Below are positions 36,299 to 46,107 of a DNA stretch of 64,000 nt, in pieces (positions within the stretch are counted from its first letter, which is position 1; each line of letters starts with the position of its first letter). The translations under genes and the position numbers were made by a program. The notes under the pieces were generated by a model, which was given only the letters and a program-made list of their open reading frames with translations, did no database searches and was not told the DNA's origin. Source of the stretch: JAFCUW01 sp049897565 (GTDB taxonomy: Bacteria > Pseudomonadota > Gammaproteobacteria > Burkholderiales > Burkholderiaceae_D); NCBI RefSeq assembly GCF_049897565.1, contig NZ_JAFCWM010000020.1:29249-93248 (forward strand), read 5' to 3'.

Positions 36299-37527
36299 TT
36301 GTGCAATGCTGCTTTACCAAGATCCCAGATCGGCAGGAAGATGCCCAGCGCCAGGATCAGCACCATGACGCCGAGGAAGGCGATCAGGATCGGCTCGATC
36401 TGGCTCGACAGCGTTTTCAGTTCATAGTCGACTTCGCGCTCGTACATCTGCGCCACCTCGTCCATCAGTTCGTCCAGCGTACCCGATTCCTCGCCGACGG
36501 CGATCATCTGCAGCACCACCGGAGTGAAGATCGCCGCCGTGATCGACGTGCGCAGGATGCTCTCGCCGCGCTCGACGCCGTCGCGCATCTGCTCGATGCG
36601 CGAGGCCAGGTAGGCGTTGTCGACCGTCTGCGACACCAAGGTCAGCGCCTGAACGATCGGCACGCCGCTGCGCTGCGACAGCGCGAAGCTGCGGGCAAAG
36701 CGCGCCATCGTGCCCTTGACGATGATCTTGCCGGCCAGCGGCAGGCGCAGCTTGTACATGTCCCAGCTGAAGCGCCCCGCCGGCGTGGCGATCCACGCGC
36801 GCACCCCCAGCACCGCGGCGACCAGCGCGCCGAGCAGCACCGGCCACCAGTTGACCACAAAGGCGGAGCTGCCGATCAGCAGGCGCGTCATCAAGGGCAG
36901 CTCGGTGTGGAAGCTGGCGAACACCTTGACGAACTGCGGGATGACGAACACGTTGACGACCGCAATCGCCGCCACCATCGCCACCACCACGAACGTCGGA
37001 TAGCGGGTGGCGCCCTTGACCCGTTCGCGCATCGAGCGGTCGAACTCGAGGTGGTCGAACAGGCGCAGGAACACTTCCTCGAGGCGGCCGGTCATTTCGC
37101 CCACCCGCACCATCGACAGGTAGAAATTCGAGAACACCGCCGGGTGGCGGCTCATCGCCGACGACAGCTCGCGGCCCGAATCGAGCGACTCGCGCAGGTC
37201 CTTGATGACGCGCCCGAAGGCCGCGCTGATGGCCGACTCCTGCAGGCCGGCCAGCCCGCGCATGATCGGCACGCCCGACTTGAGCAGCGTATGCAGCTGG
37301 CGGCTGAACAGCTGGGTGTCCATCGAGGTGATCTTCTTTTCGGTCAGCTTGTCCCACCAGCCCTGGCGCTCGGCGTCGCCGGCGGCGCGGCTGGTGATCT
37401 CGATCTCGAGCGGCGTGACACCCGTGGCGAACAGCTGGCCGGCGACGGCGCCGCTGTCGGCCCCCTCCAGCACGCCGCGCATCAGCTCACCGTTGGCGCT
37501 GCGGCCCTTGTACGAGAAAAATGGCAC
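36295..37527 (-). CDS. mshG: MSHA inner-membrane platform protein MshG
   Basis: 410-residue GspF/PilC-family polytopic protein that couples the assembly ATPase to the pilus base. Two T2SSF domains (LFSRQLHTLLKSGVPIMRGL and RFARSFALSQRSGVPIVQAL), three to four helices (VVAMVAAIAVVNVFVIPQFV, FLGVMVLILALGIFLPIW). It starts one base after the mshE stop. Confidence 0.95.
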   Translation of the reverse strand: MPFFSYKGRSANGELMRGVLEGADSGAVAGQLFATGVTPLEIEITSRAAGDAERQGWWDKLTEKKITSMDTQLFSRQLHTLLKSGVPIMRGLAGLQESAISAAFGRVIKDLRESLDSGRELSSAMSRHPAVFSNFYLSMVRVGEMTGRLEEVFLRLFDHLEFDRSMRERVKGATRYPTFVVVAMVAAIAVVNVFVIPQFVKVFASFHTELPLMTRLLIGSSAFVVNWWPVLLGALVAAVLGVRAWIATPAGRFSWDMYKLRLPLAGKIIVKGTMARFARSFALSQRSGVPIVQALTLVSQTVDNAYLASRIEQMRDGVERGESILRTSITAAIFTPVVLQMIAVGEESGTLDELMDEVAQMYEREVDYELKTLSSQIEPILIAFLGVMVLILALGIFLPIWDLGKAALHK

Positions 37528-37528
37528 C

Positions 37529-39232
37529 TTAGTCCTCTAGCTGGTGGGTGATGCGCATCGCCTCGGCGAGGGTGGTGCGGCCCTGCACCACCAGTTCGAC
37601 GGCGTGGTGGCGCATGGTGTCGCCGCCCATCTCGGCCTGCGCGATCTTGAGGAAATGGCTCGGATCGGGATGGTTGGCCGCCTCGGTGACGCGGCGCGTC
37701 ATCTCCAGCAGCTCGAACACGCCGGTGCGGCCGCGGTATCCGAGGCCGTTACAGTGCGAGCACCCCCTGCCGTGAAAGGTCGGGGTGCGTTCGGCCAGTT
37801 CGCCCAGTTCGGTGCGCAGCCATTCCTGCTGCGCCGGCGTCGGCGTGTACGGCTCGGTGCAGCTTTCGCAGATCACGCGCACCAGGCGCTGCGCCAGCAC
37901 CGCCTGCAGCGAGCTGCCCACCATATAGCGCGGCACGCCCATGTCGACCAGCCGCAGCGGGGTGGAGGCAGCATCGTTGGTGTGCAACGTCGACAGCACC
38001 AAGTGACCGGTCATCGCCGCGCGCAGGCCGATCTGCGCGGTTTCCTGGTCGCGCATCTCGCCAACCAGCACGATGTCGGGATCCTGGCGCAGGGCCGAAC
38101 GCAGCACGCGCGCGAACGACAGGTCGATCTTGTCGTTGACCTGCACCTGGTTGATGCCGGCCAGCCGGTACTCGACCGGGTCTTCGACGGTGATCAGCTT
38201 TTTCTCGACCGAGTTCAGTTCGGCCAGCGCGCTATACAAGGTGGTGGTCTTGCCGCTACCGGTCGGGCCGGTGACCAGCACCAGGCCGTTGGGCCGCTGG
38301 ACGATGGCGCGAAATTTATCGACCAGCCGCGCCGGCATGCCGATCGCGTCGAGCCGCAAGGTGGTGCCGCCCTGGTTCAGCAATCGCATCACCACCGATT
38401 CGCCGTACTGCGTCGGCATCGTCGAAATACGCACGTCGACCCGCTGCTGCTTGACCTTCATGGCAAAGCGGCCGTCCTGCGGCAGGCGCTTTTCCGAGAT
38501 GTCGAGATCGGCCATCAGCTTCAGGCGCAGCGCCAGCGGCGTGGCGATCTTGATGTCGGCCTCGGTCTGCAGGTGCAGCACGCCGTCGATGCGAAAGCGA
38601 ATCTGCAGGCGCGACTCCTGCGGCTCGATGTGGATGTCGGACGCGCGCACCTGGGTGGCGTCGTCGAACACCGACTGCAGCAGCTTGACGATCGGCGCCT
38701 CTTCCAGGCCCGGGTTGGTGGCCATGGCGCCGAAGTCGACCAGGCTGTCGCCAAGGTCCTGTTCCAGTTCGCGCGCAAAGTCGGTGATCTCGTCGGTGCG
38801 GCGGTAGATGCGGTCGATCGCCTCCAGCACTTCCGTTTCGGTGACCACCGCCAGTTCGACGGTCTTTTTCAGCAGCCGCGCGATTTCGTCGTAGGCGAAC
38901 AAGTCGGTCGGATCGGACATGCCGACCAGCAGCGACGCGCGGCGGTCTTCCAGCACCAGCGCGCGAAAGCGCCTGGCCTGGGTTTCCGGCAGCAGGCGCA
39001 CCAGCACCGGGCTCGTGTTGTAGAACTTCAGATTGATGTAAGGGATGTCGAGCTGGCGCGCGATGGCGCCGGAAATTTGCTCTTCCGTGACGAAGCCGTT
39101 CTCGACGAACACGCGGCCGAGCTTGCGGCCGGTGCGCTTCTGGTCGACCAGGGCCAGCCCCAATTGCTCTTCAGAGAGCAGCTTCTGCTGGACGAGAATC
39201 TCGCCGAGTCGGATTTTTTCGGGTCTTGCCAT
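37529..39232 (-). CDS. mshE: MSHA pilus extension ATPase MshE
   Basis: 567-residue GspE/PilB-type ATPase that powers MSHA extension. The N-terminal MshEN domain shows two tandem RLG/KLG motifs (RLGEILVQQKLLSEEQLGLA and KLGRVFVENGFVTEEQISGA), the pattern that binds cyclic di-GMP in Vibrio MshE. Walker A is GPTGSGKTT, Asp box and Walker B are visible (DPDIVLVGEMRDQETA), with the His box STLHTND and a tetracysteine zinc site (CESC, CSHC). It is first in the cluster's transcription order. Confidence 0.95.
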   Translation of the reverse strand: MARPEKIRLGEILVQQKLLSEEQLGLALVDQKRTGRKLGRVFVENGFVTEEQISGAIARQLDIPYINLKFYNTSPVLVRLLPETQARRFRALVLEDRRASLLVGMSDPTDLFAYDEIARLLKKTVELAVVTETEVLEAIDRIYRRTDEITDFARELEQDLGDSLVDFGAMATNPGLEEAPIVKLLQSVFDDATQVRASDIHIEPQESRLQIRFRIDGVLHLQTEADIKIATPLALRLKLMADLDISEKRLPQDGRFAMKVKQQRVDVRISTMPTQYGESVVMRLLNQGGTTLRLDAIGMPARLVDKFRAIVQRPNGLVLVTGPTGSGKTTTLYSALAELNSVEKKLITVEDPVEYRLAGINQVQVNDKIDLSFARVLRSALRQDPDIVLVGEMRDQETAQIGLRAAMTGHLVLSTLHTNDAASTPLRLVDMGVPRYMVGSSLQAVLAQRLVRVICESCTEPYTPTPAQQEWLRTELGELAERTPTFHGRGCSHCNGLGYRGRTGVFELLEMTRRVTEAANHPDPSHFLKIAQAEMGGDTMRHHAVELVVQGRTTLAEAMRITHQLED

Positions 39233-39366
39233 GGACTACCTTCGAATGAGTGAACTTGCTGCGAGGACATTCTATGACAAAACAAGCGCAAAATATTACT
39301 TCGGGCACTATATTTAAGCAGGCCGGCAACGCCGTGGCCGCTGCGCGCCCGGTGTAATATGGCGTG

Positions 39367-40077
39367 ATGACCAGCCCACATTCCTCCCGCCGCCGCGTGT
39401 TCCTGATGCGCCACGGCAGCGTCACCTACTTCGACGAATCCGGCAAGCCCTTCTTGCCCGAATCGGTCCCCCTCAACGAACAAGGGCGCGCCCAGGCCAG
39501 CGCCGCCGGCCAGGCATTTGCCGCGCACGACGTGCGCTTCGACCGCGTGATCGTCTCCGGCTTGCCGCGCACGGTCGAAACGGCGCGCCGCGTGCTGGCC
39601 GAAACCGGCCAGCAGATCGCCATCGACGCGTGGCCCGAGCTGGAAGAAATCCGCGGCGGGCGCCTGTCGGCGATTGCCGACGCCGACCTGCGCGACGCCT
39701 TCACCGGCGCGTTCGAAGGCGTGGTCAGCGCCGACAAGCGCTTTCTGGGCGGCGAGTCGGTCGGCGAACTGATGGACCGCATCCACCCGGCCATCGCCCG
39801 CCTGCGCGCCGATCCGGATTGGGACACGGTGCTGCTGGTGCTGCACGGCGGCGTCAACTGCGCGATCTTGTCGTTGGCACTGACCGGCCAGCGGATGTTC
39901 CTCGGCGCGCTGGCGCAGACGGCCGGCTGCATCAACGCGCTCGACGTCGGCAGCGATGACGCCGACTGGGTGGTGCGCTGCGTCAATTACGTCCCGCCGG
40001 CGCCGCTGCACGGGCAATCGCGCAGCACGACCATGGAGGCGCTGTTCGACCAATACAAGAAATCGCGCCCGAAATAA
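39367..40077 (+). CDS. histidine phosphatase family protein
   Basis: 236-residue member of the phosphoglycerate-mutase-like histidine phosphatases. Catalytic RHG motif near residue 14 (FLMRHGSVTYF), second catalytic pocket in SGLPRTVETAR, acidic EIRGG and the second His in LLVLHGGVN. The substrate cannot be told. ATG 39367 is used; a GTG lies one codon upstream. The following gene begins 64 bases later behind a palindromic motif, so it is probably not in one operon with it. Confidence 0.88.
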   Translation: MTSPHSSRRRVFLMRHGSVTYFDESGKPFLPESVPLNEQGRAQASAAGQAFAAHDVRFDRVIVSGLPRTVETARRVLAETGQQIAIDAWPELEEIRGGRLSAIADADLRDAFTGAFEGVVSADKRFLGGESVGELMDRIHPAIARLRADPDWDTVLLVLHGGVNCAILSLALTGQRMFLGALAQTAGCINALDVGSDDADWVVRCVNYVPPAPLHGQSRSTTMEALFDQYKKSRPK

Positions 40078-40079
40078 AT

Positions 40080-40092
40080 AGTACGATCGTTC
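40080..40092 (+). promoter_or_regulatory. shared palindromic operator candidate upstream of the APH/ACAD operon
   Basis: AGTACGATCGTTC around the 8-bp palindrome ACGATCGT, 50 bases before the ATG at 40142. TAGAAT at 40105-40110 could be the -10 box, so the motif would overlap the -35 region. A near-identical motif lies in front of the facing acyl-CoA dehydrogenase operon at 45909-45921. The shape suits a TetR-type repressor, whose gene is not in the window. Confidence 0.5.
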
Positions 40093-40141
40093 CATTTCAT
40101 CGGCTAGAATAAGCCATCACACTAGAAAAGCAGGAGACACC

Positions 40142-41209
40142 ATGTTCGAAGAGATGATGGGCACCAAGCCCGTGTCGGGGCGCCAGCGCTTCGACGTCGA
40201 GGCGCTCGGCGCCTACCTGCGCGCGCACATCGCCGGCTTTCCCGCAGGCGACGTGGCGGTCGAGCAGTTCAAGGGCGGCCAGTCGAACCCGACTTTCAAG
40301 CTGACCGCCGGCGGGCAGTCGTTCGTGCTGCGCACCAAGCCTGGGCCGGCCGCCAAGCTGCTGCCGTCGGCCCACGCAATCGACCGCGAATTTCGGGTCA
40401 TGGATGCGCTCAACAAGGCCGGCTTCCCGGCCCCGCGCCAGTTCTTGCTGTGCAACGACGAGGCGGTCATCGGCCGCGCTTTCTTCGTCATGGAATTCAT
40501 CGAAGGCCGGGTGCTGTGGGACCAGGCGCTGCCCGGCATGACGGCGCCCGAGCGCGCCGCCATCTACGACGAGCTCAACCGCGTGATCGCCCAGCTGCAC
40601 AGCATCGATTACGCCGCCATCGGCCTGGCCGACTACGGCAAGCCGGGCAACTATTTTGGCCGCCAGATCGAACGCTGGACGCGCCAGTATCAGGCCTCGG
40701 CCACCGAAACGATCGAGGCGATGGACCAGCTGATCGAATGGCTGCCGCACAACATCCCGGCCGGCGAAGCGACGTCCATCGTCCACGGCGACTTCCGCAT
40801 GGACAACATGATCTTTCATCCGACCGAGCCGCGCATCCTGGCCGTGCTGGACTGGGAGCTGTCGACCCTGGGCCATCCGCTGGCCGACTTTTCCTACCAT
40901 TGCATGAGCTGGCACATCCGCCCCGGCCAGTTCCGCGGCATCGCCGGGCTCGACCTGGAAGCACTCGGCATTCCGTCGCAGGAGCAATACATCGCGTCGT
41001 ATTGCGCGCGCACCGGCGCCACCATCCGGCCCGAGGATTTCAACTTCTATCTCGCCTACAACATGTTCAGGCTTGCCGGCATCATGCAGGGCATCATGAA
41101 GCGTTACGTCGACGGCACCGCGTCGAGCGCGCAGGCGCTGGAAAACGGCAAGGCCGCGCGGCCGATGGCCGAACTGGGCTGGCAGTACGCGCTGGCCCGC
41201 ATGGCTTGA
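40142..41209 (+). CDS. APH-family phosphotransferase (ACAD10/11-like kinase domain)
   Basis: 355-residue aminoglycoside-phosphotransferase-fold protein. Nucleotide-site lysine in FVLRTKPGP; Brenner-type motif IVHGDFRMDNMIFH; metal Asp in LAVLDWELSTLGHPLADFSY. This subtype (YxxW box, WELSTLG) accompanies acyl-CoA dehydrogenases and matches the kinase domain of mammalian ACAD10/11, which acts on 4-hydroxyacyl-CoA. The next gene, 33 bases on, is an acyl-CoA dehydrogenase, so a role in hydroxy-fatty-acid breakdown is a reasonable inference; antibiotic resistance is unlikely. Confidence 0.88.
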   Translation: MFEEMMGTKPVSGRQRFDVEALGAYLRAHIAGFPAGDVAVEQFKGGQSNPTFKLTAGGQSFVLRTKPGPAAKLLPSAHAIDREFRVMDALNKAGFPAPRQFLLCNDEAVIGRAFFVMEFIEGRVLWDQALPGMTAPERAAIYDELNRVIAQLHSIDYAAIGLADYGKPGNYFGRQIERWTRQYQASATETIEAMDQLIEWLPHNIPAGEATSIVHGDFRMDNMIFHPTEPRILAVLDWELSTLGHPLADFSYHCMSWHIRPGQFRGIAGLDLEALGIPSQEQYIASYCARTGATIRPEDFNFYLAYNMFRLAGIMQGIMKRYVDGTASSAQALENGKAARPMAELGWQYALARMA

Positions 41210-41242
41210 TTCTTCCCTCTTCTTCACTCCCAGGACCGACAC

Positions 41243-42502
<1,260 letters not shown>

Positions 42503-42519
42503 GGCGCCGACGGTGGCCG

Positions 42520-42617
42520 AGGGGTCTGACCCGATTTTGCCGTCAGGGTCAGACCCCGGTGTCGGTGACGCTTGCGACGCCGGGCTCTGACCCCAAAAGA
42601 ACAATCGGGTCAGAGCC
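42520..42617. repeat. GTCAGACC-family repeats, subtype B, two inverted pairs
   Basis: GGGGTCTGACCC (42520-42531) pairs with GGGTCAGACCCC (42545-42556), and GGGCTCTGACCCC (42581-42593) pairs with GGGTCAGAGCCC (42606-42617). The second pair carries a compensating change in both arms (GGGCTC/GAGCCC), so the hairpin rather than the sequence is kept. The cluster lies between two convergent operons. Confidence 0.88.
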
Positions 42618-42626
42618 CTCGGCGCG

Positions 42627-43082
42627 TTACGGGTAGCGGCGCATGACGAATTCGGCGACGCATACGGGCCGCGGCGCGCCTTCGCACTCCACCACCACGC
42701 TCCATGTCAGCTGGGCGCCACCTTCGATCAGCTCCACGCTTCCCAGGGTCAGCCTGGCCCGCAGCCGGCTGTTTACCGGCACCGGCGCCGGGAAGCGCAC
42801 CTTGTTCAAGCCGTAGTTCAGCGCCATCTTCACGTCGACCATGCGTACCGCGTTCTCGAACAGCGCCGGCAGCAGCGACAAGGTCAAGAACCCATGCGCC
42901 ACCGGAGCGCCAAACGGCGACTCGGCCTTGCAGCGCTCCATGTCGACGTGGATCCACTGGTGGTCCGACGTCGCGTCGGCAAACGTGTTGATGCGTTCCT
43001 GCGTGATGGCGATCCAGTCGGATACCGCGACCTCGGTGCCGACCAGCGTCTGCAACTCGTCCAGGTCGGCGATGTCACGCAT
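42627..43082 (-). CDS. MaoC-family (R)-enoyl-CoA hydratase
   Basis: 151-residue hot-dog-fold protein that should hydrate enoyl-CoA to 3-hydroxyacyl-CoA. It has the hydratase-2 signature (INTFADATSDHQWIHVDMER) with catalytic Asp and His, then SPFGAPVAHGFLTLSL. ATG 43082 overlaps the preceding MaoC gene by 8 bases. Last gene of the four-gene minus-strand operon. Confidence 0.9.
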   Translation of the reverse strand: MRDIADLDELQTLVGTEVAVSDWIAITQERINTFADATSDHQWIHVDMERCKAESPFGAPVAHGFLTLSLLPALFENAVRMVDVKMALNYGLNKVRFPAPVPVNSRLRARLTLGSVELIEGGAQLTWSVVVECEGAPRPVCVAEFVMRRYP

Positions 43083-43533
43083 CGGGACGACGCCCGAACA
43101 TGCCCATCCCTTCGATCGTGCAGACCGGCTGGCCGTGCTGGTTGACCGCGGTCCAGGTCGACCAGACCACGCCGCGGTCGCTCTTGGTCGTCGATGCCTT
43201 GACCTGCCTGGTCAGGTAGGTCACCGTGATGGTGTCGCCGGCGCGCACCGGCAGCAGCCAGCGCACGCCTTCGAGGCCGGGCGAGCCCATGCTGGACGAT
43301 TTGACCATCATCGAATCGACTACCATCCGCATCATCAGGCTGCAGGTATGCCAGCCGCTGGCGATCACGCCGCCATAAATCGACGCCGCCGCAGCGTCGT
43401 GATCGACGTGGAACGGCTGCGGATCGAATTGCGTGGCGAAGGCGATGATCTCGTCTTCGCTGACCGTGCGGCTGCCCAGCGCGATTTCCTGGCCGGGATG
43501 GAAATCCTCGAAATACCAGCTGGCCTGCTTCAT
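43075..43533 (-). CDS. second MaoC-family dehydratase
   Basis: 152 residues, paralogous hot-dog protein: FEDFHPGQEIALGSRTVSED, then FATQFDPQPFHVDHDAAAAS with Asp and His in the hydratase-2 positions, and YGGVIASGWHTCSLMMR. It could form a second hydratase or a heteromer with the neighbouring MaoC. The start at 43533 overlaps the acyl-CoA dehydrogenase stop by four bases. Confidence 0.9.
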   Translation of the reverse strand: MKQASWYFEDFHPGQEIALGSRTVSEDEIIAFATQFDPQPFHVDHDAAAASIYGGVIASGWHTCSLMMRMVVDSMMVKSSSMGSPGLEGVRWLLPVRAGDTITVTYLTRQVKASTTKSDRGVVWSTWTAVNQHGQPVCTIEGMGMFGRRPDA

Positions 43534-44672
43534 GCCGCTTCCTGTTCGAAGCCTGGCTGCGCCATGAAGCGCCGCATGTGGTGGTCCGAGTCGCCCATCG
43601 TCAGCTCGATCATCGTCAGGCGCTTGAAGTAGTGCGCGGCCGGCAGCTCGTTGGTCACGCCCATGCCGCCGTGCAGCTGCACCGACTGCTGGCCGACGAA
43701 CTTCATCGCCTGGCCGACGCGGTACTTCGCCGCCGACACCGCGCGCCGGCGCTCGGCCGCGTCGCCCGAGGCCAGCTTGACGGCGGCCAGCAGGGCGATC
43801 GAGCGCGCCTGCTCCAGGTGGATGTACATGTCGGCCATGCGGTGCTGCAGGGCCTGGAACTTGCCGATCGGCGCGCCGAACTGGGTGCGCGTTTTCAGGT
43901 AGTCGAGCGTGGCGGCGAAGATCGCTTCCATCGCGCCGAGCGCTTCGGCGCACAGCAGGCCGGCGCCGTAATCGGCGGCGGCGTCGAGAATGTCCCAGCC
44001 GGCGCCGGCGGCGCCCAGCAGCGAGGCAGCCGGCGCGCGCACCTTGTCGAACACGATGTCGGCGGCGCGCTGGCCGTCAAGCGTGCGGTAGCCGGTGACG
44101 GTAATGCCGGCGGTCGCCAGCGGCAGCACGAACAGCGAGATGCCGCCGGTGTCGCGCTGGGCGCCGCTGCTGCGCGCCGAAACGATCACGCTGCCGGCCT
44201 GCGCGCCATGCACGACGACGCTCTTGCGGCCACTGATCACGTAGCCGCCGGCGTCGGCGCCGGCGGTGGTGGCGATATCGGCCAGGTCATGGCGCGACTG
44301 CACCTCGCCCAGCGCGCACGCCAGCTTCAGTTCACCGGCGGCGACCTGTTCGAGCAGCGCGTCGTGGCCGCCGGCGAGCTTGAGGAACTCGGCGCCGATC
44401 ACGGTGGCCAGGTACGGCTCGACCACCAGGCCCCGGCCCAGCTCCTGCATGACAACGAACATGTCGACCGCCGTGCCGCTAAAGCCGCCCTGCTGTTCCG
44501 GCACCGGCAGCGCCGTCATGCCCAGTTCGACCAGCGTGGCCCATGCCTGGTCCGATACGCCTGCGACCGAGCCGATGATCCTGGCGCGCTCGTCGAAGCT
44601 GTAGTCCTTTGCCACCCAGCGCTTGAGGGCGTCGGCGAACTGCTGCTGTTCTTCTTTGAAGTTGAAATCCAT
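43530..44672 (-). CDS. acyl-CoA dehydrogenase, second of a pair
   Basis: 380-residue ACAD: N-terminal FNFKEEQQQFADALKRWVAK, FAD/substrate domain (SGRKSVVVHGAQAGSVIVSA), C-terminal VQLHGGMGVTNELPAAHYFK. Sequence is more diverged than the partner at 44681, as in the alpha2-beta2 heterotetrameric dehydrogenases for steroid side chains and branched acyl-CoAs, where one subunit lacks the catalytic base. Whether Glu is kept here cannot be decided without alignment. Starts eight bases after the partner's stop. Confidence 0.9.
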   Translation of the reverse strand: MDFNFKEEQQQFADALKRWVAKDYSFDERARIIGSVAGVSDQAWATLVELGMTALPVPEQQGGFSGTAVDMFVVMQELGRGLVVEPYLATVIGAEFLKLAGGHDALLEQVAAGELKLACALGEVQSRHDLADIATTAGADAGGYVISGRKSVVVHGAQAGSVIVSARSSGAQRDTGGISLFVLPLATAGITVTGYRTLDGQRAADIVFDKVRAPAASLLGAAGAGWDILDAAADYGAGLLCAEALGAMEAIFAATLDYLKTRTQFGAPIGKFQALQHRMADMYIHLEQARSIALLAAVKLASGDAAERRRAVSAAKYRVGQAMKFVGQQSVQLHGGMGVTNELPAAHYFKRLTMIELTMGDSDHHMRRFMAQPGFEQEAA

Positions 44673-44680
44673 TCAGTGCC

Positions 44681-45868
<1,188 letters not shown>

Positions 45869-45908
45869 ACTGTCTCCTTGTTATCGTCGCGCGGGCGCCG
45901 CTTAAAAA

Positions 45909-45933
45909 AGCACGACCGTTCACAAGAATTGTA
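45909..45933 (-). promoter_or_regulatory. promoter and shared operator candidate of the ACAD/MaoC operon
   Basis: TACAAT (minus strand, 45928-45933) is a good -10 box. Just downstream, at 45909-45921, lies AGCACGACCGTTC, matching 11 of 13 bases with the motif at 40080-40092 before the facing operon. A repressor bound there would block initiation. The leader to the ATG is about 40 bases. Confidence 0.5.
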
Positions 45934-45960
45934 CCCGAAAAAAACCGAAACGAAAAAATG

Positions 45961-46026
45961 CTGGGGTCAGGTCTGACATTCGGACATTTCGTCCATGGAA
46001 TGTCCGAATGTCAGACCTGACCCCAG
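45961..46026. repeat. GTCAGACC-family repeat, subtype A, perfect hairpin
   Basis: A perfect 28-bp inverted repeat (arms 45961-45988 and 45999-46026, beginning CTGGGGTCAGGTCTGACATT) with a ten-base loop. Apart from the outermost bases it is the same unit as at 3.6 kb, 42 kb away. It sits between the start of the ACAD operon and the prc terminator. Confidence 0.92.
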
Positions 46027-46056
46027 AACCGTGACCCCAGAACCGAGGGGCGAAAA

Positions 46057-46089
46057 AAAGCCCGCCGGGCGGGTTGCCGGGCGGGCTTT
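46057..46089 (-). terminator. intrinsic terminator of prc
   Basis: Ten-base stem AAAGCCCGCC/GGCGGGCTTT with a short GC-rich loop, followed on the minus strand by a run of seven T, 18 bases after the prc stop. A textbook rho-independent terminator. Confidence 0.9.
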
Positions 46090-46107
46090 CGGTCGAGCGA
46101 AACGCGG

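Noticed and set aside
40142..41209. Aminoglycoside resistance gene
   Set aside because: The fold is APH-like, but the subtype and the acyl-CoA dehydrogenase next to it point to acyl-CoA metabolism.
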